From the NCBI GenBank assembly GCA_015654695.1, contig JAATGJ010000168.1:1-64000 (forward strand): a stretch of 64,000 bases of DNA. The letters run 5' to 3'. Within the stretch, counting starts at the first letter, position 1. Every line of letters begins with the position of its first letter. Position numbers and translations under genes: made by a program. The notes under the pieces were generated by a model. That model ran no database searches. It was not told the DNA's origin and worked only from the letters and a program-made list of their open reading frames with translations. This document shows positions 1 to 9,507 of the stretch, one piece after another. The stretch comes from Chitinophagales bacterium. GTDB taxonomy: Bacteria; Bacteroidota; Bacteroidia; Chitinophagales; Chitinophagaceae.

Positions 1-103
1 AGGAAGCATACGAATAGGACAGACCCTTGGCAGCGGTACTTATTATGCAGAAGTGACGCAGGGCGATCAGCGAAAAGTGGTGAAGATGGTCAAAGTGAAT
101 TAG
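1..103 (+). CDS. C-terminal end of a T9SS-secreted protein (partial)
   Basis: The frame from base 2 to the TAG at 101-103 encodes the last 33 residues of a protein whose start lies left of the window. It closely matches the final residues of the large protein at 1145-9214: a G-Q-L/T-x-x-G-S/T-Y-Y/F-A-E-V core, then QGDQRKVVK and a short basic tail. That is the last strand region of a type A T9SS sorting domain, so the missing part was probably an exported outer-surface protein. The neighbouring genes have the same ending, so it is likely another member of the same local family. Its catalytic or binding domains cannot be judged. Confidence 0.8.
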   Translation, partial: GSIRIGQTLGSGTYYAEVTQGDQRKVVKMVKVN

Positions 104-134
104 AGCGACGGTATTCTTTTAATAGAAATGTATT

Positions 135-158
135 AACCAGGAAAATTATTTCCTGGTT
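135..158 (+). terminator. Hairpin after the partial T9SS gene
   Basis: A perfect 10-bp inverted repeat (AACCAGGAAA at 135-144, TTTCCTGGTT at 149-158) with a 4-nt loop lies 31 bases after the stop at 103. No long T-run follows, so it is a terminator candidate rather than a textbook intrinsic terminator. Confidence 0.5.
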
Positions 159-196
159 TCTCCGGTATCGTTAGTTAACTATCACTTGTATTTTTT

Positions 197-741
197 ATGG
201 CGTTGCAGGAAATCATTTTTTCATTGCTCTTCGCATTGGCATTATATAGTATTTCATTTTCACAAACCACTATTTTTCAACCAACAGGTATTCCGTAAAT
301 ACCGCTCAATAATGATGGCCGGCCGATTGAACCCCGGTTCAGATTCCGGACTACTCAATCAGGTTATATAACTGGCCTTCGTTATCATAAAGGAACTGGT
401 AATACAGGTACACCTATCGGGTGTTTATGGAGCCAGCAGGGAACCAGGCTGGCAGAAGCTACTTTTGTGCTGAAACAACTTCGGGCTGGCAGCAACCAGC
501 GTAGTTGTCCAATCTGCTGTAGAAAGGACACACTATCCGGCAGTAATCACTTTGATATTGTCATTAATAATAATGTGGCTGGCCCGGCAACGGTACGGGT
601 GCCTGATATTTTGGAAAGGTATCGGAGAAATACGAAAAGGTATCTGCCCGTAGCATGCGAATTGGTCAAACTCTGGCCGGCGGGACTTATTTTGCTGAAG
701 TGATACAGGGCGACCAAAGACAAGTCATAAAAAATTATTAA
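197..741 (+). pseudogene. Decayed DUF4082 / T9SS sorting-domain protein
   Basis: The remains of a relative of the 1145-9214 gene. From ATG 197 the frame reads a good signal peptide (MALQEIIFSLLFALALYS, then ISFSQT) and the opening of a DUF4082 domain (TIFQPTGIP), then hits an in-frame TAA at about 290. The same frame continues with recognisable DUF4082 sequence (FRTTQSGYITGLRYHKGTGN, then LWSQQGTRLAEATF). Near 466 it shifts frame, because ETTSGWQQ matches ETASGWQQ of the intact gene in another frame. The second half of DUF4082 is missing and the sequence passes directly to a sorting domain (HFDIVINNN, ATVRVPDI). A second frameshift occurs near 617, and the end (GGTYFAEVIQGDQRQVIK) runs to the TAA at 739-741. 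The one stop, two shifts and internal deletion make a working product unlikely. Confidence 0.85.
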
Positions 742-1144
742 GTTGAATTAAAACTAATAGTATCAGGCTAAAACAATAGTTTAATCATACCGGCAAAAGT
801 AAAAAATATCTATGAGCTTGGATTTTCTAAGTGGTTTGCCTATTTTGGGGTCTCATTTAAGAAATAGTATCCTTCCAGCCGAAAACACATAATATCCGCT
901 TAGGAATTCCATCATTTTTTTATTTTTTTAATTAAACATTCTGTGTGAATGATGTTTTCATCATACAGGTTGAAGCATATTTTGATGCTATGACAATTTA
1001 CATCAGGATCATTTACTTTTCCCTGATATAATTAGCGCCAAAACATAATATCCTCTGGTAAGCTCCAAAGTATAATATCCTTTCTAAAGAACTCCGGTTA
1101 GCTCCGGTTTCTGTTCATTTATTAAAACATCAAATCTGTTACCC
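742..1144 (+). promoter_or_regulatory. 403-bp upstream region of the giant gene with repeated ATAATATCC motifs
   Basis: There is no gene in this stretch. It holds three copies of ATAATATCC, at 889-897, 1045-1053 and 1072-1080. The last two are 27 bp apart, and each is followed by C/T-rich sequence and an AACTCCGG- or AGCTCC-like word (GAACTCCGG at 1088-1096). The same compound motif recurs upstream of the paralogue at 9508, where the two copies are 54 bp apart. This pattern is what one expects of an activator-binding array or of duplicated promoter DNA. No consensus TAnnTTTG box was confidently placed. Confidence 0.5.
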
Positions 1145-4100
1145 ATGGTACGTAATTTTACGTTTGCAGGATTTTTTAGGCAATGCTTGTTTTTAGTAAT
1201 TGCTGTAATGTCGTTTATCATTTCTTTCGCTCAATCAGATGTTACCAGGCCAACGGTAGTATCTGTTTCTCCAGGAAATTGGTCTATAACTATTAATTCC
1301 GGCGCAACTGTTTCCGCTGTATTCAGCGAAGCAATGAATGCTGCCACTATCAATGGAGCTACATTCGAGTTGCGTAATACATTTACTAATGCACTGATCA
1401 CTACTACTATTGGCTATAATAGTACTACAAGAACAGCAACATTATATCCAACAACGCCACTTACCACTGCGTTTGTTTATACTGCAAAGATCAAAGGCGG
1501 CACTTCCGGGGTAAAAGACGTAGCTGGCAATGCCATGCTAAATGATTATACATGGTCTTTTATTGTGATCCCTCTTGTTGACCTTACTACGCCAACTGTA
1601 CTATCTGTTTCACCGTCAAATGGGGCTACGGGAGTGAGCCGGAATACGGCCGTTACAGCAGTTCTTAGTGAACTATTGATGCCTTCCAGCGTAAGCGCAT
1701 CAACTGTTGAATTGCGTAATGCAGCCAATGCACTGATACCAACTACGATCACTCATGACGTAGCTAACCGCATAATTAAATTAACTCCTTCAGCCACTCT
1801 TGCCAGTTCTACTCTTTACAGAGCAACGATCAAAGGAGGTAGCTCCGGGGTAAAAGATGCATCGGGTAATCCTTTATCAGCTAATTATACATGGTCATTC
1901 ACCACCGGGACTACAAGCGATGTTACGGCTCCGGCTGTGACCTCTGTTACGCCGGCAAACAATGCAACCGGTATATCGGTGAATGCGACTGTTTCAGCGG
2001 TATTCAGCGAACCGATGAATGCTTCTACCATGATCTCCAATACAGTTCAGTTACGTAATTCAGCCAATGTATCCATCGCTGCGGCCATTACTTTCAACGA
2101 TGCTACCAGGACAGTTACATTAATACCTTTAAGCCCTCTTACCAATTCAACTGTATATACTGCCACGATCACGGGCGGCTCTGCGGGAGTAAAAGATGCT
2201 GCGGGAAATGCATTGCCGGGTAATTATGTATGGTCATTCACTACTATTGCTCCCCCGGATCTTACAGCGCCAACTGTAACGACAGTCGCACCGGTAAACG
2301 GTGCAACTGGTGTAGCTGTTACTACAACAGTTTCAGCGGTTTTTAATGAAACTATCAGTGCATCCACCATAAACAATTCAACATTCCAATTACGTAATCC
2401 TGCAAACACATTGATCACGGCTACGGTTACTTATAATGCATCCACTAATACAGCTACATTAACGCCATCAGCTTCGCTGGCTAATTCAACAGTATATACC
2501 GCCACGATAACAGGCGGCGCTGCAGGAGTAAAAGATGCTGCAGGAAATTCTTTGGCAAATAATTTTGTATGGTCATTCACTACAGCCACCCCACCCGATG
2601 TCACACGGCCAACAGTATCGTACGTGGCGCCTTCCAACGGAACAAACGGCGTATCGCTTAATACTACCGTTGTGGCAGGTTTCAGTGAAGCAATGAATGC
2701 TTCTACTATCAACACTACTACGGTTCAATTGCGCAATTCAGCTAATGTGGTGGTTGCAGCATCAGTTACTTATAATGCCTCTGCTAATACAGTTACGTTA
2801 ACACCTTCCGCCGCATTGGTTAATTCAACTTTATACACTGCAACGATCACAGGCGGATCTGCAGGTGTAAAAGACGCCGCAGGTAATGCTCTCCTCAATA
2901 ACTATACCTGGTCGTTTACTGCTGTTTCGGACAATATTAGCCCAACGGTAATGTCTGTTACACCCGTAACGGGCACTAATAATGTAAGCATCAGCACGCC
3001 TGTTTCAGCAGTGTTCAGCGAAACCATGAATGCCTCCACTATCATTGCTTCTGCATTCGAAATGCGCAATACTGTCAATAATACAGTAATACCGGTTTCT
3101 GTTACATATAATACTTCAACAAATACTGCAACATTAACTTATACCGGCTCTCTTAATTATTCAATTACATATACAGCTACTGTGAAAGGTGGTGCATCGG
3201 GCGTGAAAGATGCAGCAGGGAACCCCCTGTTAAATGATTATACATGGGCATTTATTACTGTACCTCCCCCTGCTGATGTTACACCACCTTCAGTAACGTC
3301 TGTTACGCCGGTAAATGGTGCAACTGGTATAGCTGTTAATACTGCTGTTTCAGCCATATTCAATGAAGCGATGAATGCTTCTACAATAAGCGCTGCAACG
3401 GTTCAATTACGTAATGCATCTAATGTGGCTATTCCTGCCACTGTTGCTTATAATGCTACTACAAGGACAGTTACATTAACACCTTCAGCAGCTCTTGCTA
3501 ATTCGGCTACATATACTGCCACGATTACAGGCGGCGCTGCAGGAGTAAAAGATGCTGCAGGAAATTCTTTGGCAAATAATTTTGTATGGTCATTCACTAC
3601 CGCTCTGGATATTACAGCGCCCACTGTAACGTCCGTTGCACCTGTAAATGGTGCAACCGGGGTAGCTGTTACCACAACTCTTTCAGCAATCTTCAGTGAA
3701 GCTCTTAATGCAACTACAGTAAGCAGTTCAACTTTCCAATTACGTAACGCTGCAAATTCTTTGATTACAGGTACAGTTACCTATAATGCATTAACCAATA
3801 CAGTCATATTAACGCCATCAGCCCCGCTGGCTTATTCAACAGTATATACCGCCACTGTATCAGGAGGTGTATCGGGTATTAAGGATGTTGCGGGAAATGC
3901 TTTGGCAAGTAATTATGTATGGTCATTTACTACAGCCCCTCCTCCGGATGTTACGGCTCCAACTGTAACTTCAGTCGTGCCGGTAAATGGCGCAAACGGT
4001 GTAGCTGTTACTACAAGTGTGTATGCAGCGTTTAGTGAAGCGATAAACGAAACTACCATCAATGCGTCAACATTTCAGTTACGCAACGCCGCTAATGTAG

Positions 4101-7100
4101 TGGTGAACGCAACGCTTTCCTACGATGCTATCAGCAAAATTGCAGTATTAACCCCAACGGCTGCGCTTAGCGGCTCGACAGTATATACGGCTACTGTAAC
4201 AGGTAGTACAGAAGGTGTTAAAGATCTTGCGGGCAATGCTCTGGCAAGTAATTATGTATGGTCATTCACTACAGCAGATGTTGCACCTCCGGCTGTCACG
4301 TCTGTGACACCGGTAACTGGCACAAGCGGGGTAGCTGTTGCTACAACTGTTTCAGCGATCTTTAATGAAGCTCTTAATGCAACAACCATAAGCAGTTCAA
4401 CATTCCAGCTGCATAATGCCGCAAATACATTGATCGCAGCTACGGTTACATATAATGCTTCAACTAATACAGCTACATTGACGCCATTAACTTCCCTGGC
4501 TAATTCAACAGCATATACCGCTACGATTACGGGCGGAGCGCCTGGTGTAAAGGATCAGTCTGGTAATGCCCTTGTAAATGATTACACATGGACATTTACA
4601 ACTGATGGAGTTCCACCTGTTTCTATATTTAAGCCAACGGATGTGCCTGTAGTACCCCTTACTATTGACCAGGCGATTGAAGTAGGGACTAAATTCCGGA
4701 CAACGAAAAATGGAGTTGTTACAGGTTTCCGTTTTTATAAAGGAGCCGGGAATGCAGGAACACATACAGGCCATCTCTGGAGTAGTGATGGGGCATTGCT
4801 TGCTGAAGCCACCTTTGTTAATGAAACAGCTTCCGGCTGGCAGCAGGTATTACTTGCTACGCCGGTTGCCATCAGTACAGGTAATACATATATTGTATCC
4901 TACTTTAGCAGTTCTGGTAATTACGCTTATACATACTCTTACTTTACCTCGGCAGTAGTAAATGGCCCCCTGCGTGCATTGGCTGATGGCGAAGACGGTG
5001 GTAATGGTTTGTACATCTATACAGCATCAGCAGCTTTACCCACTAATTCTCTTTTATCATCTAACTACTTTGCGGATGTTGTGTTTGTGGCAAATTCAGG
5101 GCCTGATGTTACCGCACCGTCGGTTACATCTGTTACACCGGCTAATTTGGCAACAACTGTAAATAGCATTACTACAGTTACCGGTATTTTTAATGAAGAT
5201 ATAAATACATCTACTATCAGCAATTCGACATTTGAGTTGCGTAATGCTTCTAATGCACTTGTTGCAGCAACGGTAACTTATAATTCAGCAAATAATACAG
5301 CTACATTAACGCCTTCTTCCGCCCTTGCTGCTTCTGCAGTATATACGGCAAAGATCAAAGGCGGGGCTTCTGGTGTGAAGGATCAGGCAGGTAATGCAAT
5401 GGTAAGCGATTACACATGGACATTTACAACCGCCGGAGCCGCAACTGTTTCTATCTTCCAACCCACAGATTTACCAACAATTCCTTTTATTGTTGATCAA
5501 CCCGTTGAAGTAGGGACTAAATTCCGGTCAACACAAAAAGGTTTTGTTACAGGCTTCCGTTTTTATAAAGGAACAGGTAATACAGGTACGCATACCGGGC
5601 ATCTTTGGAGCAGTACTGGTGCACAACTGGCTGAAGCTACTTTTATCAATGAAACGGCTTCCGGCTGGCAGCAGGTACAGCTTGCTAATCCTGTCGCTAT
5701 CACTTCCGGTATAACTTATATAGTGTCTTACTTCAGCAGTGCCGGCAATTATTCTTATACAAATAATTATTTTGCTTCAGCGGTTGTGAATGGTCCGCTG
5801 CGCGGATTAGCTGATGGTGAAGACGGAAGTAACGGGTTATACAATTATACTCCTTCACCGTCTTTCCCTGTCAATTCTCATTTATCATCTAACTACTGGG
5901 TAGATATTGTATTTGCACCAAGCACAGATCCGGATGTTACAGCCCCTGTAGTTACCACTGTTACACCGGTTAATGCGGCAACAAATGTAAATACCAATAC
6001 GGCTGTTACAGGCGTATTCAGCGAGGCTGTCAATGCATCAACCGTTAACAGTTCAACAGTTGAATTGCGTAATGCTTCCAATACACTGGTTGCAGCAACA
6101 ATAGCTTATAATGCTTCAACCAATACAGTGACATTAACGCCTTCTTCTGCCCTTGCTGCTTCTGCAGTATATACAGCAAAAATTAAAGGCGGCGTGTCGG
6201 GTGTGAAAGATGTGGCGGGTAATGCATTAGCAAACGATTATGCCTGGTCGTTTACAACTGTTGCAGTTGCAACTGTTTCTATTTTCAAGCCAACAGATGT
6301 ACCCACAGTTCCCCTTGCTGTTGATCAGCCGATTGAAGTAGGGACTAAATTCCGGTCAACACAAAACGGGTTTGTTACAGGTTTCCGTTTTTATAAAGGA
6401 GCAGGCAATGCAGGTACGCATACTGGTCATCTTTGGAGCAGTACTGGCACACAACTGGCGGAAGCCACGTTTATCAATGAAACGGCTTCCGGCTGGCAGC
6501 AGGTGCAGCTTGCTAATCCTGTCGCTATCACTTCCGGTATAACTTATATAGTGTCTTACTTCAGCAGTGCCGGCAATTATTCTTATACCAATAATTACTT
6601 TGGTACAGCGGTTGTAAATGATCCGCTGCGCGGATTAGCTGATGGTGAAGACGGAAGTAACGGAGTATACAATTATGCTTCCTCACCGTCTTTCCCCACT
6701 CAATCTCATTTATCATCTAACTACTGGGTAGATATTGTATTTACACCCAGTACAGGTCCTGATGCTACTGCACCGGTAGTATTAAGTGTAACACCGGTTA
6801 ATAACGCAACGAATGTTAATATCAATACAGTTGTTACAGGAGTATTCAGTGAGCCTGTCAATGCATCTACCGTAAACAGTTCGACGGTGGAATTGCGTAA
6901 TGCTTCCAATACACTGGTTGCAGCAACGATAACTTATAATTCTGCAAGCAATACAGTTACATTAACGCCTTCTTCTGCTCTTGCTTCATCTGCGGTATAT
7001 ACCGCCAGGATCAAAGGCGGCATATCCGGAGTAAAAGATGTGGCGGGTAATGCATTAGTAAATGATTATACATGGACGTTCACTACTACCAGTGAACCGT

Positions 7101-9214
7101 TACTGGCGCCAACAGAAGGCCCCGGCGGGCCGATCCTGGTGATCAGCAGTACAACTAATCCATTCAGCCGTTATGCCGTGGAGATACTCAGGGCAGAGGG
7201 TCTGAATGAGTTCGCTGCATCAGATATTTCAACCATTACTGCTACGGTATTGAATAATTACGATGTAGTGGTACTTGGAGAAATGACAGTAACAGCCGCG
7301 CAGGTGACGATGCTGACCAATTGGGTGAATGCGGGTGGTACATTGATCGCATTTAAACCCGGTTCATTATTGAACTCTTTAATGGGGATATCCGCTGCAA
7401 CAGGTACACTCACCGATAAATACCTGCTGGTCAATACATCATCAGGGCCCGGAGCAGGTATAGTGAACCAAACTATGCAATTTCACGGTACGGCTAACCT
7501 GCACACATTAAGCGGAGCAACAAGTTTAGCTACACTTTATTCTGCAGCATCTACCGCAACTGCTAACCCGGCTGTAACAACAAGGACAGTAGGGACAAAC
7601 GGTGGAAGAGCTATTGCATTTACGTATGATCTTGCAAAATCAATCATCTATACAAGACAGGGTAATCCTGCATGGGCGGGTCAGAAAAGAGATGGACAGC
7701 CCGAAGTGATACGTTCCGATGATATGTTTTATGGAGGCACCTCCTCACCTGACTGGATAGACTTTAATAAGATTGCTATCCCGCAGGCGGATGAACAGCA
7801 ACGTTTACTGGCGAATATTATTCTTCAAAGCAATCTTCACCGTAAACCATTACCACGCTTCTGGTATCTGCCAAGAGATCTCAAGGCTGCTATCGTAATG
7901 ACAGGGGATGACCATGGTGCGAACGGAACGGTTGGCAGGTTTAATCACCACCGTACACTCGGCCCCAATACAGCGCAGGATATTGCTGACTGGAAGGCGG
8001 TAAGAAGCACTTCTTATGTTTATCCGAATACACCTATTACCAATGCGGAAGCGGTTTCATTAGAAGCCCAGGGATTCGAGCTGGCGTTGCACCCTACTAC
8101 AAATTGTGTGGATTATACGTTAGCTTCTTTGCAAAACACTTTCACTACTCAGCTTGCCCAGTTTGAAAATGCTTATCCTGGCGTCACGGTTCCGGTTACC
8201 AACAGGACTCACTGCCTTGCATGGAGTGACTGGTCATCTACGCCGAAAGTTGAATTACAGCATGGCATACGCCTTGACGTTACTTATTATTACTGGCCTG
8301 AAGTATGGATGCAGAACCGTCCTGGTATGTTTACCGGATCGGGTATGCCCATGCGATTCGCCGATCTTGATGGTTCCCTTATTGATGTTTACCAGGCGCC
8401 ATCGCAAATGACGGATGAAACCAATATGAATTATACTGCTTTTTGCAATGCGGTTCTTGATAAAGCGGTTGGCTCAGAAGGATATTATGGCGTATTTACC
8501 GCTAATATGCATACGGACCAAACCTCATCAACTGCAGCCTCAGATGCCATCATAGCTTCTGCACAGGCCAGGCAGGTGCCGGTTATATCAGCAAAGCAAA
8601 TGCTTACCTGGTTAGATGGCAGGAACAATTCTTCTTTTGGTAATATGACCTGGAACAATAACCAGCTTACTTTTTCAGTAACAGTACGCAACGGTGCAAA
8701 TAGTATTAAGGCTATGCTGCCGTTCTTCGCTGAATCAGGTCAACTGGTTTCCATTACCCGCAATGGCAGCCCGGTTAGTTTTACTACACAAACGATCAAA
8801 GGGATGCAATATGGATTCTTTGCGCCTGTTGCGGGCACAAACACTTATGTGGCTAACTATAGTGTTATGACCAGGGTAGCAGCTCCTCCTCCTGCTGTAG
8901 TAACAGCACAAACTGAGCAAATAGCCTCAGTAGAAAAAGTAAAGGAAGAAAAATCAATACAGCCTGGTAAATTATATGTCAACGTAATGCCTAACCCAAG
9001 TACCAGCTATTTCAACATGGTCATTAACAGTAATGATGAAAACCCTGTAACGGTAAGAGTGATGGATATTTCCGGAAGGGTGATTGAAACGCATGAAAAA
9101 ATAGCATACTCGGGTATTTTGAAATTAGGTCAATTATGGAAAGCCGGCAGTTACTTTGCTGAAGTGATACAGGGTGAGCAGAGAAAAGTGGTAAAGCTCA
9201 TCAAAGCAAATTAG
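1145..9214 (+). CDS. Giant T9SS-secreted Ig-like/DUF4082 protein with GATase1-like and polysaccharide-deacetylase-like domains
   Basis: A 2689-residue secreted protein. A signal peptide ends near residue 30 (ISFAQ). Ten SbsA-type (Big_5) Ig-like domains of about 112 residues follow (residues ~32-1157), each opening with a D-[VLI]-T-x-P-x-V-x-S-V-x-P pattern. Next come three DUF4082 domains (~1158-1318, ~1434-1596, ~1710-1871), each followed by one more Ig-like domain, giving 13 in all. From about 1993 there is a GATase1-like Rossmann region (GGPILVISS), then a NodB-like polysaccharide-deacetylase segment with MTGDDH (D2255, D2256, H2257) and ALHP (H2316). A type A T9SS sorting domain starts near 2609. 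DUF4082 and Ig-like stalks suggest a cell-surface or secreted carbohydrate-active protein. The substrate is not visible, and deacetylase activity is an inference from the motifs. Both this gene and the paralogue at 9508 start with MVR, which supports the chosen start. Confidence 0.85.
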   Translation: MVRNFTFAGFFRQCLFLVIAVMSFIISFAQSDVTRPTVVSVSPGNWSITINSGATVSAVFSEAMNAATINGATFELRNTFTNALITTTIGYNSTTRTATLYPTTPLTTAFVYTAKIKGGTSGVKDVAGNAMLNDYTWSFIVIPLVDLTTPTVLSVSPSNGATGVSRNTAVTAVLSELLMPSSVSASTVELRNAANALIPTTITHDVANRIIKLTPSATLASSTLYRATIKGGSSGVKDASGNPLSANYTWSFTTGTTSDVTAPAVTSVTPANNATGISVNATVSAVFSEPMNASTMISNTVQLRNSANVSIAAAITFNDATRTVTLIPLSPLTNSTVYTATITGGSAGVKDAAGNALPGNYVWSFTTIAPPDLTAPTVTTVAPVNGATGVAVTTTVSAVFNETISASTINNSTFQLRNPANTLITATVTYNASTNTATLTPSASLANSTVYTATITGGAAGVKDAAGNSLANNFVWSFTTATPPDVTRPTVSYVAPSNGTNGVSLNTTVVAGFSEAMNASTINTTTVQLRNSANVVVAASVTYNASANTVTLTPSAALVNSTLYTATITGGSAGVKDAAGNALLNNYTWSFTAVSDNISPTVMSVTPVTGTNNVSISTPVSAVFSETMNASTIIASAFEMRNTVNNTVIPVSVTYNTSTNTATLTYTGSLNYSITYTATVKGGASGVKDAAGNPLLNDYTWAFITVPPPADVTPPSVTSVTPVNGATGIAVNTAVSAIFNEAMNASTISAATVQLRNASNVAIPATVAYNATTRTVTLTPSAALANSATYTATITGGAAGVKDAAGNSLANNFVWSFTTALDITAPTVTSVAPVNGATGVAVTTTLSAIFSEALNATTVSSSTFQLRNAANSLITGTVTYNALTNTVILTPSAPLAYSTVYTATVSGGVSGIKDVAGNALASNYVWSFTTAPPPDVTAPTVTSVVPVNGANGVAVTTSVYAAFSEAINETTINASTFQLRNAANVVVNATLSYDAISKIAVLTPTAALSGSTVYTATVTGSTEGVKDLAGNALASNYVWSFTTADVAPPAVTSVTPVTGTSGVAVATTVSAIFNEALNATTISSSTFQLHNAANTLIAATVTYNASTNTATLTPLTSLANSTAYTATITGGAPGVKDQSGNALVNDYTWTFTTDGVPPVSIFKPTDVPVVPLTIDQAIEVGTKFRTTKNGVVTGFRFYKGAGNAGTHTGHLWSSDGALLAEATFVNETASGWQQVLLATPVAISTGNTYIVSYFSSSGNYAYTYSYFTSAVVNGPLRALADGEDGGNGLYIYTASAALPTNSLLSSNYFADVVFVANSGPDVTAPSVTSVTPANLATTVNSITTVTGIFNEDINTSTISNSTFELRNASNALVAATVTYNSANNTATLTPSSALAASAVYTAKIKGGASGVKDQAGNAMVSDYTWTFTTAGAATVSIFQPTDLPTIPFIVDQPVEVGTKFRSTQKGFVTGFRFYKGTGNTGTHTGHLWSSTGAQLAEATFINETASGWQQVQLANPVAITSGITYIVSYFSSAGNYSYTNNYFASAVVNGPLRGLADGEDGSNGLYNYTPSPSFPVNSHLSSNYWVDIVFAPSTDPDVTAPVVTTVTPVNAATNVNTNTAVTGVFSEAVNASTVNSSTVELRNASNTLVAATIAYNASTNTVTLTPSSALAASAVYTAKIKGGVSGVKDVAGNALANDYAWSFTTVAVATVSIFKPTDVPTVPLAVDQPIEVGTKFRSTQNGFVTGFRFYKGAGNAGTHTGHLWSSTGTQLAEATFINETASGWQQVQLANPVAITSGITYIVSYFSSAGNYSYTNNYFGTAVVNDPLRGLADGEDGSNGVYNYASSPSFPTQSHLSSNYWVDIVFTPSTGPDATAPVVLSVTPVNNATNVNINTVVTGVFSEPVNASTVNSSTVELRNASNTLVAATITYNSASNTVTLTPSSALASSAVYTARIKGGISGVKDVAGNALVNDYTWTFTTTSEPLLAPTEGPGGPILVISSTTNPFSRYAVEILRAEGLNEFAASDISTITATVLNNYDVVVLGEMTVTAAQVTMLTNWVNAGGTLIAFKPGSLLNSLMGISAATGTLTDKYLLVNTSSGPGAGIVNQTMQFHGTANLHTLSGATSLATLYSAASTATANPAVTTRTVGTNGGRAIAFTYDLAKSIIYTRQGNPAWAGQKRDGQPEVIRSDDMFYGGTSSPDWIDFNKIAIPQADEQQRLLANIILQSNLHRKPLPRFWYLPRDLKAAIVMTGDDHGANGTVGRFNHHRTLGPNTAQDIADWKAVRSTSYVYPNTPITNAEAVSLEAQGFELALHPTTNCVDYTLASLQNTFTTQLAQFENAYPGVTVPVTNRTHCLAWSDWSSTPKVELQHGIRLDVTYYYWPEVWMQNRPGMFTGSGMPMRFADLDGSLIDVYQAPSQMTDETNMNYTAFCNAVLDKAVGSEGYYGVFTANMHTDQTSSTAASDAIIASAQARQVPVISAKQMLTWLDGRNNSSFGNMTWNNNQLTFSVTVRNGANSIKAMLPFFAESGQLVSITRNGSPVSFTTQTIKGMQYGFFAPVAGTNTYVANYSVMTRVAAPPPAVVTAQTEQIASVEKVKEEKSIQPGKLYVNVMPNPSTSYFNMVINSNDENPVTVRVMDISGRVIETHEKIAYSGILKLGQLWKAGSYFAEVIQGEQRKVVKLIKAN
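4619..7102 (+). repeat. Three tandem 828-bp units (DUF4082 + Ig-like) inside the giant gene
   Basis: Equivalent bases of the three DUF4082 openings fall at 4623, 5451 and 6279, exactly 828 bp apart. The Ig-like openings at 5105, 5933 and 6761 are also exactly 828 bp apart. Each unit is 276 codons with no net indel, and units two and three share long identical stretches, for example around 5690-5760 and 6520-6590. This points to recent tandem duplication or ongoing gene conversion. Confidence 0.9.
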
Positions 9215-9238
9215 AAACAGTGTTCACAGGGTTAGGAT

Positions 9239-9273
9239 AAAAGAAGGCTCCGGTAACGGGGCTTTCTTCTTTT
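9239..9273 (+). terminator. Intrinsic terminator of the giant gene
   Basis: A GC-containing hairpin with a GTAA loop (arm AAAAGAAGGCTCCG at 9239-9252, opposing arm 9257-9273) ends in TTCTTCTTTT, 25 bases after the stop at 9214. The A-tract/T-tract flanks make it a good rho-independent terminator. Confidence 0.8.
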
Positions 9274-9383
9274 AAAATAGGCTGAGTAAAAGGGACTTAT
9301 CTATTGGATATTTTCCTGAAAACTTTTTAAAATACTACACCCTATGAAGTTTTTTTTACCGATATTTGGAGGGTAGATTAGTT

Positions 9384-9462
9384 ATAATATCCTTTCTATT
9401 AACTCCTTCCGTCTCCCTTATCGTTTCAGGCAAAAGAATAATATCCTCTTTAAAGAACTCCG
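9384..9462 (+). promoter_or_regulatory. ATAATATCC motif pair upstream of the 704-aa paralogue
   Basis: ATAATATCC occurs at 9384-9392 and 9438-9446, 54 bp apart (twice the 27-bp spacing seen at 1045/1072). Each is followed by a C/T stretch, and AAAGAACTCCGG (9452-9463) is identical to the sequence after the copy at 1072. The conservation across two paralogous loci suggests a shared regulatory element, though simple co-duplication of upstream DNA would also explain it. Confidence 0.5.
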
Positions 9463-9507
9463 GCATGCCGCTGATTTTTAATAATTATTAAACCACAATG
9501 ATTCAGG

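Noticed and set aside
186-703. Two short ORFs (186-371, 467-703) upstream of the giant gene
   Set aside because: Both lie inside the pseudogene 197-741. The first is in a different frame from the signal-peptide frame. The second follows the pseudogene frame only after the frameshift and has no start context.
1238-4610. Regularly spaced repeats resembling a CRISPR array
   Set aside because: The period is about 337 bp, the repeats are translated as Ig-like domains without stop codons, and no spacers or cas genes are present.
1546-6909. Minus-strand ORFs of 62-94 aa inside the giant gene
   Set aside because: They recur at matching positions of the Ig repeats and are shadows of the repetitive Thr/Ala/Val-rich coding strand.
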